Assembly (NCBI GenBank): GCA_963833675.1
Contig: CAWHYW010000031.1
Location: 124,001 to 188,000, forward strand
Source: DASQDN01 sp963833675
GTDB lineage: Bacteria; Acidobacteriota; Terriglobia; Bryobacterales; Bryobacteraceae
Length of the DNA stretch: 64,000 nt
Direction: 5' to 3'
Part shown: positions 48,369-57,843 of the stretch, one piece after another
Numbering within the stretch: position 1 is the stretch's first letter
How the letters are laid out: each line of letters opens with the position of its first letter
The notes under the pieces: model-generated
Databases searched by the model: none
Told to the model about the DNA's origin: nothing
Seen by the model: only the letters and a program-made list of their open reading frames with translations
Program-made: the position numbers and the translations under genes

Positions 48369-50021
48369 ATGAACGTCACACGTAGAACTTTCTTCAAACC
48401 GGCGCCGCTGCGGTTACACGGGTCGCGGGGATACCAGAGAAGCTGGTAGTGCTCACGTTCGACGATGCTGTCGAATCGCATCGCAGCTTCGTTGCGCCTT
48501 TTTTGAAGGAACTGGGATTCGGAGCGACCTTCTTCATCACCCATAACTGGATGGATGATCCGGAATATTTCATGACCTGGCGTGATGTGGGAGAGATCCA
48601 TGCGATGGGATTCGAGATCGGCAATCATTCGTGGACCCATGCCGACTTCTCCGTGCCGCGAAACGCGGCGAGACTGGCGGGCGAACTCGCGCTTGTAGAG
48701 AACGAACTGAAGAAAGTAAACGTACCCAAGCCGGTTAGTTTTGCTTACAGCGGCAACTTTTTTGGTCCTGAAGCATATCGTGTGCTGCGGGAGAGTGGCT
48801 ACCGCCTGGCTCGCCGAGGCGGATCGCCCGACGTTGAGTATGGGACGTTGCAAATCGGGCCGACATTCGATCCGCGCCGCCACGATCCCTTGCTGATTCC
48901 GACGACCGGAGATGCCTATCCGAAGTGGACTCTCGACCATTTCGTTCAGGTATGTCGGCGGTTAAGACCGGACAGCTGTCGTGCTGCAATTCCACGGTGT
49001 TCCCGATGTGAAGCATCCGTGGGTACATACGCCTCCCGAGTCTTTCGAGCAGTACATGTCGTTCTTGAAAGATCACGGATATAACGCCATCGCGCTTCGA
49101 GACCTCGAACGATATATCGATTTTGCGAATCCGCCATCCGACCCTCTGCTGCAGACAAGGTATAAGCGGGCTGAACAGACCTCTGCGTCCTTGCCGGTTG
49201 AGCAGGCGGCCACACGCGAGAATTCGAACTTTTGGATAGAGAACATGCTTGGCCCACACCGATATACCGTCGCGGAAGCGGCGCAGGTTTTGGGCTGGAA
49301 CGATACTCAGGTCTCCGCTGCGGAAAAACCGGTCCCGAAGCCTGGTCCACCTTCCCCGATCGAGGTGCGCCCATATCCCGGCGGCAGGCCCTTACGCATC
49401 GGCTTCCGAGAAGGCGCGATCGATCCTCTACGCGGGACGAAAGCGAGTGTGTTTCTGCCGTGGTCACCGAGCGAATACGTCGTTGTGGATTTGCCGGAGG
49501 CGATCTTCAGCAATCTTGGCTTGTTATTCCTCGCGCACACTCATATTCCCACCATATGGAATGCTCAGAACAAAGTAATTGACAATGTCGATTGGGAGCG
49601 GCTTCCGAATGGGGGATTGCGGTCCTCGTGGAAGCTTCCGGAGGCCGCCAGCTTCGGAGCATCGGTTCATCCGGAGCGAGACGAAGTGAAAATGGAACTC
49701 TGGCTTCGCAATGAATCCGCCAGCGCATTGACCGGCCTTCGCACACAGATCTGTGTGCTGCTGAAAGGCGCTTCGAGCTTCAATGCGCAGACGATGGATA
49801 ACAAGATCTTCGGAAAGACTGCGGCGGCCGTTCAGTCGACCGCCGGAAATCGATGGGTTGTGACTGAATGGGAGCGTTGTGGCCGGACATGGGGAAACGC
49901 TCAGTGTCCCTGCCTCCATTCCGATCCCGTGCTGCCCGACTGTCCTCCCGGCGAGATGGTGAAGGTTACCGGCCGTCTCTGGTTCGCGGAAGGAAAGCCG
50001 CCTGTCAGTCGAGGACTTTGA
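48369..50021 (+). pseudogene. Exported polysaccharide deacetylase family protein, frameshifted
   Basis: The ATG at 48369 opens a Tat-like start ('MNVTRRTFF'); the frame then shifts before 'VVLTFDDAVESHRSFVAPFL' (the TFDD metal-binding motif, about 48449). 'FGATFFITHNWMD', 'GFEIGNHSWTHADF' (second motif with HSxxH type) and 'YRVLRESGYRLARRGG' belong to the NodB-homology domain. Near 48970 the frame shifts again; 'VLQFHGVPDVKHPWVHTPPE' resumes and runs to 50021 with a C-terminal beta-rich region ('RPLRIGFREGAIDPLRG', 'VKMELWLRNESASALTGLRT'). It would deacetylate a carbohydrate in the envelope. The end overlaps the convergent gene at 50005 by 17 bases. Confidence 0.82.
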
Positions 50022-50830
50022 GAGAAATCACGACAAAAGTTGCCGTTTCGTCCTCCATGCCGGATAGCTTGCCCAGAACAGTCTTCTGACCTTCCTTGAA
50101 ATCACCGGATGTATTCAAACGCAAGTCCACGAAGTTGTACTGCGTCGAAACAAGTGGATTGGCGTTCGCTCCTGTGTTCTTGAAAGGATGAGTGGCATAC
50201 GGAACACGAAAGCCGATCTTCATGAAATCGAAGCGTACGATACCGGCTCGATTCCTTTCGGATCACGGCTTCGGGGCGGATTACTAACTCTGCTGTCGTC
50301 ACTTGTGGAAGATCCGGATCCGAGCTTGGCAGGCGTAATTGTTGGTAAGTTTCCTTGCCCTCCTGCATCCGGAGGGGGACGATATCCCAAACCTCAATAC
50401 TCTTGTACGGAGTGGCCGCCCGTAATTGACGAGCAACCGCTTCCATGTCCGCGGGCAGGGCCCCCGAATCTCCTTGAGCCTTCGTGCTGCATCGCAGGAA
50501 GGTCATCGTCATTTCGATGTTGTGGCCGATCGCCGCTTCGCTACCCGGACGGTCAAGCTCCTCCACGACGCGTTTCATTTGCGCGATGACTTCCGGCGAT
50601 GCGTATACGAGAATCGTCCGTAGTTTGTCATCGGCGACATACTTGACTTGGAAGACACTGAGCATCTTGGCGAGCCGGTTGAAGGAGTCTCCGCTCAACG
50701 TCTTCACGGGAATAATGACAGCTTCTTCAGGCGTTACTTTTGCCTCCGGTTTCGCCTCTGCGGCCTTTTCCTGGGCGACAAGACCTGTCGCGGTGAGCAG
50801 ACCCATCAATAGAACCGTTCGCAATCTCAT
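50005..50830 (-). pseudogene. Exported secretin-N-domain-like protein, one frameshift
   Basis: The start at 50830 gives a signal ('MRLRTVLLMGLLTATGLVAQ'). The middle ('EEAVIIPVKTLSGDSFNRLA', 'TILVYASPEVIAQMKRVVEE') looks like the ring-forming N-domain of secretins (NolW-like). The frame breaks near 50220; the C-terminus ('FMKIGFRVPYATHPFKN', 'DFKEGQKTVLGKLSGMEDE') continues in another frame to 50005 and resembles the end of secretin-associated or pilus-type proteins. A full pore domain is not visible. It follows the sigma/anti-sigma pair by 86 bases in the same direction. Confidence 0.65.
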
Positions 50831-50916
50831 TTCAATCTCCGTCTCCAACGAGCAGGATCACTACGTCGGGATCTGCCGTCTCGATACGAACCAGCAGATT
50901 CCCAGCAGGCGCGTCT

Positions 50917-51267
50917 TTAACGCGTCGGAACTTTTCGCTTCCTTTTGGTAGAAACTTTGATCCCGCCGCGCTTATGTTCCGGACTGGACACCGCAGGAGG
51001 CGGAGCCGGAACGGTCACAGGATCGTTTCGAACCGCGGCGGTCGTCGGGTTCGCACGGTGAGCCGAACGGAGCAGGATTGCAACCACGGCAACCGCCACA
51101 GCAGTTGCAAGGAGACCCAACCACTTCCAACTCCAGGCACGCCAGGGGCTGGCCTTTTCTATGCGTCTCCGGTCAGCGACAACCATTCGCACACGGGCGA
51201 GCGAATCGGCGGGTACGGGCTCGTCACGCAGTTCGTGCAACAAAGCTCGGACATCGTCTTCCTTCAT
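50917..51267 (-). CDS. Probable anti-sigma factor, single-pass membrane protein
   Basis: A 116-residue protein with a charged N-terminus ('MKEDDVRALLHELRDEPV'), one membrane helix (about residues 45-66, 'WLGLLATAVAVAVVAILL') and a basic, Pro-rich C-terminus ('STKRKRKVPTR'). Its start overlaps the stop of the ECF sigma gene by four bases (ATGA), the usual layout for a sigma/anti-sigma pair. The N-terminal helix may hold the sigma factor at the membrane. The short periplasmic tail shows no known sensor domain. Confidence 0.7.
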   Translation of the reverse strand: MKEDDVRALLHELRDEPVPADSLARVRMVVADRRRIEKASPWRAWSWKWLGLLATAVAVAVVAILLRSAHRANPTTAAVRNDPVTVPAPPPAVSSPEHKRGGIKVSTKRKRKVPTR

Positions 51268-51770
51268 GCCTTCTCCCGATTTAGAATCGATCGCAGCTTA
51301 TCCAGAGCTTTCGCAACCTGGGTTCGGACAGTAACCTCGCGCGATCCAAGTATGGCTGCTACCTCGGCAGTGGAGAGCTCTTCGATTTCTCGAAGTACAA
51401 GGGCGGCGCGTTCCCTTGGAGGCAGAGTTCCCAATGCCGCCATCATCATCCGTTTTCGCTGCTCCCGAATGAGGTTCGTTTCAGCGGAAGCATCCTCAGC
51501 CTTCAACTCGGGCAACTCTTCAAAACTCCTGGTAGCGCGCGCACGGTCGAGACACAGATTCACTGCAACCCTGTACAGCCAGCTCCGGAGCGCCATCTCA
51601 TTAGCGAAGTTGATTCCGTGACGGTGAAGCCGAAGAAAGACCTCCTGCGCGATGTCCTCGGCGTCTGCCCAATTTCCAACAATCCGATACGCCGTACGCA
51701 AAACTTCAGTCTCCCTTCGCCGAACGACTTCCTCAAACGAGTCTGCCAGGGCTGGTCGACTATCGCTCAT
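51264..51770 (-). CDS. ECF-type RNA polymerase sigma factor
   Basis: A sigma-70 family, extracytoplasmic-function factor: region 2 ('TAYRIVGNWADAEDIAQEVF', 'SWLYRVAVNLCLDRARA') and region 4 ('LGTLPPRERAALVLREIEEL', 'AILGSREVTVRTQVAKALDK'). Starts at 51770 or 51788 are both possible; the shorter removes a poorly conserved leader and I use it. It is co-translated with the anti-sigma gene and probably directs its own operon plus an envelope regulon. Confidence 0.88.
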   Translation of the reverse strand: MSDSRPALADSFEEVVRRRETEVLRTAYRIVGNWADAEDIAQEVFLRLHRHGINFANEMALRSWLYRVAVNLCLDRARATRSFEELPELKAEDASAETNLIREQRKRMMMAALGTLPPRERAALVLREIEELSTAEVAAILGSREVTVRTQVAKALDKLRSILNREKA

Positions 51771-51892
51771 TAGCGCTACGGCTGGCATCCTCTGTTTTTA
51801 AAACGTAATGTCGGGCGCTAGTGTTGATCGAGAAGATACTTTTTCTTTCTGCGTCCGGTGAGAATAATACTGCATTCACCGTACTAGAAGAT

Positions 51893-52495
51893 GTGTTCAA
51901 GAGTATCGCCATTCTCGCGTTGTTGCTGGCATGTGTCGTGGTAAGTCCGGCATCGCCGATCAATTTTCAAATCGATTTAAGAGATAACACCCTGCTGGGA
52001 TCGGAGAGAGATATTCCGACCTTTTCGGTGAAGAACCTGTCCAGCGTAGCTAGAATCACCAAGCTTGAAATCGGAATTGGGTTCGTTTCGAAAAACTTCG
52101 ATCGCGTCGGAGGGTTTTCGGCAGCGCCCACCGGCGCCACCAGAGTTACTCCGGATCTGATCAACGGAAGCGTTCGGAGCGATACTGTCGTCTTTAGATT
52201 CTCGAATTTCGATCCGGATGAGGTGTTTGGGTTTTTTGCCGAAATCGACGACGATCATGCGATTTCCAGTTCCGAGGATTACCGGCATATTCTCTTCGAC
52301 AACGGTCCGAGTCCGAATGGATATGCAACGGCCACTTTCCTGGACGCCGCCGGATTACACACGCAGACGATTGTTTTTCCGGATACGCCGGGACCGGCAT
52401 CCCGATTGTCTTTCATGGCCGTGCCTGAGCCGGCTTCCGAAATACTGCTGGCCATCGGCTTGGGCGCATTGAGTCTTCTGCGGCGCCGTTCCTAG
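51893..52495 (+). CDS. PEP-CTERM-sorted exported protein
   Basis: About 200 residues. The GTG at 51893 starts a signal peptide ('MFKSIAILALLLACVVVSP'); an in-frame upstream extension to 51821 lacks signal character. The middle is beta-rich ('FSVKNLSSVARITKLEIGIG'). The C-terminus has the tripartite sorting signal: 'VPEPAS', a hydrophobic helix ('EILLAIGLGALSLL') and 'RRRS'. Such proteins are cut by exosortase and usually secreted into the extracellular matrix. The exosortase gene is not in this window. It shares the stop bases CTAG (52492-52495) with the convergent PhyH gene. Confidence 0.8.
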   Translation: MFKSIAILALLLACVVVSPASPINFQIDLRDNTLLGSERDIPTFSVKNLSSVARITKLEIGIGFVSKNFDRVGGFSAAPTGATRVTPDLINGSVRSDTVVFRFSNFDPDEVFGFFAEIDDDHAISSSEDYRHILFDNGPSPNGYATATFLDAAGLHTQTIVFPDTPGPASRLSFMAVPEPASEILLAIGLGALSLLRRRS

Positions 52496-53274
52496 CGAAG
52501 AAAACCGCTGGGCTTGTCGACAGCAGAACTGATCCGGTCGTTTTCGACATCATCCAGCGCCAGGATCCGTCGAAGTTCGGGCGAGAATCCTTGCTGAATA
52601 TTCGCCGGAATCATGGCTTTCTGGTATTGCTGCTGCGGCTTATCGCAGCGGCAATAAAATCCGTGTACTGCGCGGCGCTGTTTCTGGGTTCGATTCGCTG
52701 TTCCGCCATGCCAGGCGTGAGCATTCATCACGACTACCGTCCCCGCCTGGCCGGTGACCAGGACTTCGTTGGGGTGGACAGCTTTGGGATCCGATAACTC
52801 GGACTGAGGCAATCGTCGCCATCGATGAGATCCCGGCACCACCCGTAGCGCTCCATTCTCCTCCGTAAAATCATCAAGCATCCAGACTGTGTTGCAAACC
52901 CAATAACCCCGCTCGTCTGCGATTCCACCCATGTCGGCGTGCAGGGGTTGCAAGGAATCGGACTGCGGGTTTGCGGAGCGTGCGTTCAGGCTGCTCAACT
53001 TAAAGTGCGGTCCCAGGACAGCGGCGATGAAGGAAAGGATCTCGGGAAGGCAGACGATACGCTGAAACACCTCTCCCTTGGCCACCAGGTTAGCGAGCCG
53101 TCGCGATCCGGGCTCCAGCCGGAATTCAGATCCCGCATTTTCTCCCTCCTGCTCGACTAACTCTTCTACCCGGTCGCGTAGGCTTTCGAGTAGCTCGGAG
53201 GACATGAAGCCGGGTAAGGCCACGTAGCCCCATTCCTCGAGTTGCTGCTGCTGATTGCTCGTCATAATAGTCAA
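52492..53274 (-). CDS. Phytanoyl-CoA dioxygenase (PhyH)-like oxygenase
   Basis: An intact 260-residue 2-oxoglutarate/Fe(II)-dependent oxygenase. Iron ligands appear in 'PLHADMGG' (His-x-Asp) and 'NAHAWHGG' (distal His); 'RRAVHGFYCR' gives the 2-oxoglutarate-binding Arg. 'WMLDDFTEENGALRVVPGSH' is a strong family motif. Start at 53274 or at the second Met. Members hydroxylate small or lipid-linked substrates, often in natural-product pathways; no such cluster is seen here. Confidence 0.88.
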   Translation of the reverse strand: MTIMTSNQQQQLEEWGYVALPGFMSSELLESLRDRVEELVEQEGENAGSEFRLEPGSRRLANLVAKGEVFQRIVCLPEILSFIAAVLGPHFKLSSLNARSANPQSDSLQPLHADMGGIADERGYWVCNTVWMLDDFTEENGALRVVPGSHRWRRLPQSELSDPKAVHPNEVLVTGQAGTVVVMNAHAWHGGTANRTQKQRRAVHGFYCRCDKPQQQYQKAMIPANIQQGFSPELRRILALDDVENDRISSAVDKPSGFLR

Positions 53275-53323
53275 GTTTGACTGGTTCGTCGCGACTCCTT
53301 ACAATAGAGAAATAACCCAGGAA

Positions 53324-53398
53324 GCGGGAGTAACTCAATGGTAGAGTCACAGCCTTCCAAGCTGTTGGTTGCGAGTTCGATTCTCGTCTCCCGCTCCA
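53324..53398 (+). tRNA. tRNA-Gly (anticodon UCC)
   Basis: Acceptor strands gcgggag (53324-53330) and ctcccgc (53388-53394) pair perfectly. The T-arm has gttcgattc (53376-53384 region) and the anticodon loop cttccaa at 53354-53360 gives anticodon TCC. The discriminator T and an encoded CCA follow (53396-53398). This is a normal glycine tRNA. Genes to its right are mostly broken, so it could mark an old insertion edge, though I found no repeat of its 3' end. Confidence 0.93.
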
Positions 53399-53441
53399 TT
53401 TTCAATAACTTGCAGTGAGCCTGACATGTCTTGGTCGGTGC

Positions 53442-54290
53442 TTAACGCAGTAATGTCAGTTTCGATGCTGTGCAAGTTATGAATCGCAAGGCTCCTGATC
53501 CATTGAATGACAGCCCTGAACATTGTGACTCAAGCGCCCCTTGGAAGTTTGTAGTGTTGTCCCACACCTGCCGGTAGGCTGTATCAAGCGCTTCGCGGTC
53601 GGAGATAGTCATCACCCAGCCCATAGCCTTCTGCTGGAGCAATTCCGTCAGGATGAATGTACTATCGCCGGATGAGCCTTCACCAATATTGTTACCGGAA
53701 TCCATTAGGACGATTGGGAATTTATCGCTGCTCATCGCAATCTTGACAGCTTCGGCAGCATCGGGCAACTTCAGTACCGGTTTGTCGCGAATCCCTCATA
53801 GCAGGGCGAATAGCCGCTCCGCTTCGCGCTTCGCCAGCGCCGGATCGTTATCCGTAACCACGATCACGCTAGGCCCCACGGCTGGAATATCGGCGTATTG
53901 ATATCCACCGGAGACACTCGCCGCTAGGATCCTAGGATTCAACTCCAGTAGCTTGCTTTCATCAACGATGTGCGTCAGAGGCTCTGTGTATGTGTTGTGA
54001 AAATAATGTTGTAAACCATAGGAGGTCTGACGAGAGCCTGGACCGGCTTCACCTTACCGCCGACCACACCGCTGACCACGTCCGCCATAATCCTGGCAGC
54101 CTGAAGGCGGCGATCCTTCGCGTCGAGACGCGGACATTCCTTGTAGGTGATCGGAGCGGTGGTCAGCTTGATGATTTTTTCGGAAACGTCGGCGCTGCCG
54201 AGCCCGGCCTCAGAGTAGGCGACGGGACGTTTTCTTTGGGTTGGACGTATTGGTCTCGTGAATGCCGCTCATCCCGATCCGCGGCTTGAC
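53442..54290 (-). pseudogene. MlrC-family remnant with internal deletion
   Basis: The N-terminal tip ('RIGMSGIHETNTSNPKK') lies near 54240-54290. It jumps directly to sequence matching the middle of MlrC ('KLTTAPITYKECPRLD', 'ARIMADVVSGVVGGKVKPVQ', 'PPMVYNIIF'), so roughly 130 residues including the DxH metal region are gone. Several frames later come 'GGYQYADIPAVGPSVIVVTD', 'LPDAAEAVKIAMSSDKFPIV' and 'DSTFILTELLQQKAMGWVM', in which the conserved 'DxxDNxGGGS' has become 'DSGNNIGEGS'. The C-terminus is lost. It is divergent from the third SelA-like gene, repeating the pairing seen at 4-7 kb. Confidence 0.8.
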
Positions 54291-54437
54291 TGTTTGGGCC
54301 ACTCTTATCTGAAAGATGATCCCGCTCAATAGCGCAGTTCGCATCTGGCAGAGAATATCATCGACCGGGAGCCTGAAAGGCAGAATCCAGAGTAATCGCC
54401 CAATCGGAGTGTCGGGTCGTAGATACAATAGCGTGGA

Positions 54438-56006
54438 ATGCCTGACCAAACCAGCCGCCGGTCTCTTTTCCTGGGGGCCCTGCGCTACGGGCTGCTGACT
54501 CGTCTCACCGGACTGTTCGGCGCGCCCGCTGCCGCGGGGACCCTGCCCGTCCGCGGTAGCGGACCAGACGTATATGAACGCCTCGGTGTCGAGCCCTTCA
54601 TCAACTGCACGTCGACTTACACGATTAACGGCGGCTCACGGCAGCTACCCGAAGTGATTGCGGCGATCGAGAAGGCGAGCCATTATCACGTCAACATCGA
54701 CGAGTTGATGGCCAAGGCGGGGGCTCGGCTCGCTGAATTGCTCAGCGGCCCGGCGGCGATGGTGAGTTCGGGAGCGGCGGGTGCGGTCACCTGCGGCGCC
54801 GCGGCTTGTGTGGCAGGCGGGGATCCGGAGAAGATGCAGAAGCTTCCCGACACGACAGGCATGAAGAGCGAGTGCGTGGTTCCGAAATGGTCGCGCAGCT
54901 ACTACGATCACGCCGTGCGCGCTGTGGGCGTCAAGATGATCGAAGTAGGCACCCTCGACGAACTCGAGCGGGCGCTTGGTCCAGCGACAGCGCTGGCTCA
55001 TGGCCAAGCCAATATGCTGGGCGGCTCGAATCCATTCACGCTGCGCCAGTACAAGGAGTCGTGCCATCGCCATCGCGTTCCGGTGTTGATCGACGCCGCT
55101 GCGGATCTACCGCTGAAGCCGAATCCGTATCTAAGCGCCGGAGTTGACCTGGTGGCCTACAGCGGGGGCAAGATCCTACGCGGACCGCAGACGTCAGGCA
55201 TCCTTCTTGGCCGCGCCGATCTCATTCGCGCGGCTTATCAGGTCAGTTCGCCGCACATCACCTTCGGCCGCTCGGTGAAGGTAAGCAAGGAGGAGATCGT
55301 GGGCCTGGTTGTCGCGGTCGAAGCGCTCTTCTCCACTCGTAGCCGCGAAGCGGAAGATCGCGAATGGCTGGGCTGGTTTCGGGAGATTAAAGCACGTGTC
55401 GAACAGGCGGACGGCGTGACCGCAACCATCGTCATGCCGCACAACCGCAGCTATTACCCGACGCTTCAGATTGATTGGGATCCTCAGCGGATCGGTTTCA
55501 ACAACGCCGAACTCGGCCGGCGCATGCTCGCAGGCAAGCCACGCATCATGACACATGCCGAAGATGAGGGTCACGGCTTCGTATTACGACCCGCCGCCAT
55601 GTTTCCCGGCGAGCACAAAATCGTCGCCGAACGGCTTTACGAGGAGTTCCGTAAGGCCCCGGCGCCCAAACCCAAACCGCCGATGGCACCCACATCGGCA
55701 AATCTGACGGGCCAGTGGGAAATCGACATCACCTTTGCGGCTTCGTCCACGACTTGGCAAATGTACATCGACAACGACGGAAACGAACTCAGGGGAGTGT
55801 ATCGCAGCCCGGTGGTGCCGGAAGGCAGCCTCAAGGGCCAAATCTCGGGTAACCGCATCGAGATTCGCTCGCATGGCCGCCATCAGGGCATGGACTTCAA
55901 TTACGTGTTCACAGGCGTGATTACGGCGGAGCAGCGAATGGAAGGCGAGGTCGCACTGGGTTGGGAAGACGGGTCAGTACGTTGGATCGCGCGCCGTGCC
56001 ATCTGA
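54438..56006 (+). CDS. Exported SelA-like PLP-dependent enzyme 3 with extra C-terminal beta domain
   Basis: The only SelA-like gene of the three without a frameshift (522 residues). Tat signal ('TSRRSLFLGAL', about residues 6-16), then 'VEPFINCTSTYTINGGSRQL', 'MVSSGAAGAVTCGAAACVAG', 'DTTGMKSECVV' and the PLP-lysine motif 'YSGGKILRGPQTSG' (Lys245). After the family's usual end at about residue 410, a Pro-rich linker ('APKPKPPMAPTS') leads to a 100-residue beta-rich domain ('LTGQWEIDITFAASSTTWQM', 'ELRGVYRSPVVPEG', 'GEVALGWEDGSVRWIAR'). The added domain resembles small lipocalin-like or avidin-like barrels found at the ends of other exported Acidobacterial proteins and may bind substrate. Substrate unknown. 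Confidence 0.85.
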   Translation: MPDQTSRRSLFLGALRYGLLTRLTGLFGAPAAAGTLPVRGSGPDVYERLGVEPFINCTSTYTINGGSRQLPEVIAAIEKASHYHVNIDELMAKAGARLAELLSGPAAMVSSGAAGAVTCGAAACVAGGDPEKMQKLPDTTGMKSECVVPKWSRSYYDHAVRAVGVKMIEVGTLDELERALGPATALAHGQANMLGGSNPFTLRQYKESCHRHRVPVLIDAAADLPLKPNPYLSAGVDLVAYSGGKILRGPQTSGILLGRADLIRAAYQVSSPHITFGRSVKVSKEEIVGLVVAVEALFSTRSREAEDREWLGWFREIKARVEQADGVTATIVMPHNRSYYPTLQIDWDPQRIGFNNAELGRRMLAGKPRIMTHAEDEGHGFVLRPAAMFPGEHKIVAERLYEEFRKAPAPKPKPPMAPTSANLTGQWEIDITFAASSTTWQMYIDNDGNELRGVYRSPVVPEGSLKGQISGNRIEIRSHGRHQGMDFNYVFTGVITAEQRMEGEVALGWEDGSVRWIARRAI

Positions 56007-56040
56007 GCTTTGAGCACGTGTGCGGAATACTCCCGCAACA

Positions 56041-56397
56041 TCACGATGCGGACTCCACCAGGAGTTCATCCCAGGTGTCGGTTGCCGCTCCCTTCACATT
56101 CCTGTCGAAGACGATATCCCAGCTTTCTTCATCCTGCTCTGCGACTGGCGCACGACGCGCGATCCCGGCAGTGTTGAGGAGAACGTGAATGGCGCCGCAG
56201 CGCCCCACGCCGGCCTTTATCGCCGCGCTCACCTGCCGCGCATTCGCAACGTCACAGCCCCAGGCAGCAGCATCGCCCGCGGATTCGCGTATTTCGAGCG
56301 CGAGCTGTTGAGCGGCATGTTCATTGATATCGAGTATCGCCACGTTGGGGCCTTCTCTCGCAAACGTGTTGCCTGTGCACTCGGGCCCGGACGCCAC
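56041..56397 (-). pseudogene. Short-chain dehydrogenase (SDR) fragment
   Basis: A fragment of the Rossmann core: 'FAREGPNVAILDINEHAAQQ', 'WGCDVANARQVSAAIKAGVG' and 'IHVLLNTAGIARRAPV' (the NxAG motif), ending shortly after 'FDRNVKGA'. The N-terminal glycine motif and the catalytic YxxxK half are absent. It is a truncated gene at both ends. Confidence 0.75.
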
Positions 56398-56399
56398 GT

Positions 56400-56574
56400 T
56401 CTAATACCCATTCGGACTGGCAAGAATTACCGCGGCGATATCGAAACCGTAAGTACGGAAGGATTGACACTTCGGTTAGATCCCACCGATCAATCTGTTC
56501 GCATTTCCTGCAAGGAGATTGATCACCTGGAACAGAACCTCAGTCGTATGTTGACCTGTTCAGGGGAAACATAA
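56400..56574 (+). pseudogene. Possible remnant of a small beta-barrel (Sm-like) domain
   Basis: The + strand reads 'RTGKNYRGDIETVSTEGLTL' then 'RLDPTDQSVRISCKEIDHLE', the pattern of a short beta-barrel of five strands like an Sm-fold or ribosome-processing domain. No start codon or N-terminal half fits. It lies between the SDR and TIGR03437 remnants and may be coincidental. Confidence 0.3.
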
Positions 56575-56843
56575 AAGAGCGGGACGGTGCGCGCGATTCC
56601 AGCGCTGTCTGTAATCACAACCCGTGTATCGCCGAGCTCGATCGGAAGTGGTAGCGAGGCGGCACTCGCGACAGATGTGGCAAGCCCAGCCCCGAACACG
56701 CTTGCAATGGATTCCGGCGCAACCGGAACGCGTCGAAAACTACCGCTTGGCACCGTTTCCAGGACGGGACCAAGCGCATGGCAAGCGCGGCTTGTATCAA
56801 TAAAAGTAGATGAGCTGACCGCCATCGAGAACTCCGCAAACAC
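56523..56843 (-). pseudogene. TIGR03437-type repeat-domain fragment
   Basis: 'VAPESIASVFGAGLATSVAS', 'PLPIELGDTRVVITDSAG' and 'VPLFYVSPEQVN' match the start of the TIGR03437 C-terminal domain found at the ends of many exported Acidobacterial proteins. The rest of the domain, normally about 200 residues more, is lost after 'EQVN'. The parent protein is not visible upstream. Confidence 0.75.
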
Positions 56844-56879
56844 CTTGGCGGGCGTCGTTGCGCTGTCATAGCTGATCGG

Positions 56880-57385
56880 AACGACTTGGCAGGGTCGTCA
56901 GTGGAGTCGGATATTCTGCACTGGAAATCTTTGCCAGTCGGCTCGCGTCGGGAACAGTCACGGCCCGGCTGGACAGCCAAACTGGACATATCGGCTCCTG
57001 ACGGAACCGGTTGGCGCGCTTTTCGGAGCAGCTGTGGCCATTACTCTTCTATGTGTTGCCACAGATGACGCGCTCAAGGCTTGCACCACAAGCTTCGGGG
57101 AGCGCTTCAAACACCACGAAATGAACTTCTGCTATTAGCCGCAACAAGGTGTGCGGGCAGCTGGGGGTTTGCGGCTCGCTTTGTGATCCTAGTGATGGGT
57201 GGAATTTACCTGATGCGAGCGGTGTTGAATGCCGAGCCCGAGCAGGCCAGGGTCTTGAGGGAATTCTTGCCAGCGTGTTGTAACTACCGAACGGTCACTG
57301 GGTACTGGGATTCGTATCTCTGGGACTGAGTGCTTACGGGCTGTTTATGGTACAGGCAGGACTTTACGGTCGCCATCCATACTGA
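56880..57385 (+). pseudogene. DUF1206 membrane-protein remnant
   Basis: Fragments of helices of the DUF1206 family in changing frames: 'GALFGAAVAITLLCVA' (about 57010-57060), 'ERFKHHEMN', 'GFAARFVILVMGGIYLMRAV' (about 57169-57230), then, after a shift, 'LPNGHWVLGFVSLGLSAYGL' to a stop at 57385. An in-frame TAA at 57281-57283 interrupts the last part (most simply CAA changed). The N-terminal repeats are missing. Confidence 0.7.
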
Positions 57386-57843
57386 CGTCACGCCGACTGA
57401 CATACATGAGCGGAAGACCCGACATACGGTATAAGCGGCCGCTGCCGAACTCCAGGGCGTTTTGCCTCTGAAGTGGCCGTAAAGCAATCGCCCGGCGGAA
57501 AGGTATCGGCCCAACGGTTTGTCACGTGAGGCCAACTCGCTCATCCGGGCAGCTGATCGCCGATTTCGTCAACGAGGAAACGTTTCTGATTCGCTGGGTA
57601 CCCGGAATTTCCTCATTGGGTTGTTTGCCGAGAGCATCGTTCACGAGCACTGCAAGCGTTCGTCATTTGCCGTTTTAATCCGCAGCAGCAAGGTGAACCA
57701 CTGTCACTGGTCTTCCACTCCAGTATTGTGCTGCAATCCTCGGCCTGCTTATTTGCTGACGGTCTTGTGCCGTGCGGAAATATGTACAGGTTGGCTATGC
57801 GTTCCCGTGCAGTTGCAGCAGAACGGTCAGATATCAGGATGGA
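57386..57843. other. Intergenic stretch without a recognisable gene
   Basis: About 460 bases between the DUF1206 remnant and the next gene. Short open frames exist on both strands but none shows a family pattern or a plausible start with a ribosome-binding site. It may be decayed sequence. Confidence 0.4.

Noticed and set aside
48320..48940. Upstream extension of the ABM gene
   Set aside because: It is antisense to the deacetylase domain; the 101-residue version matches the family length.
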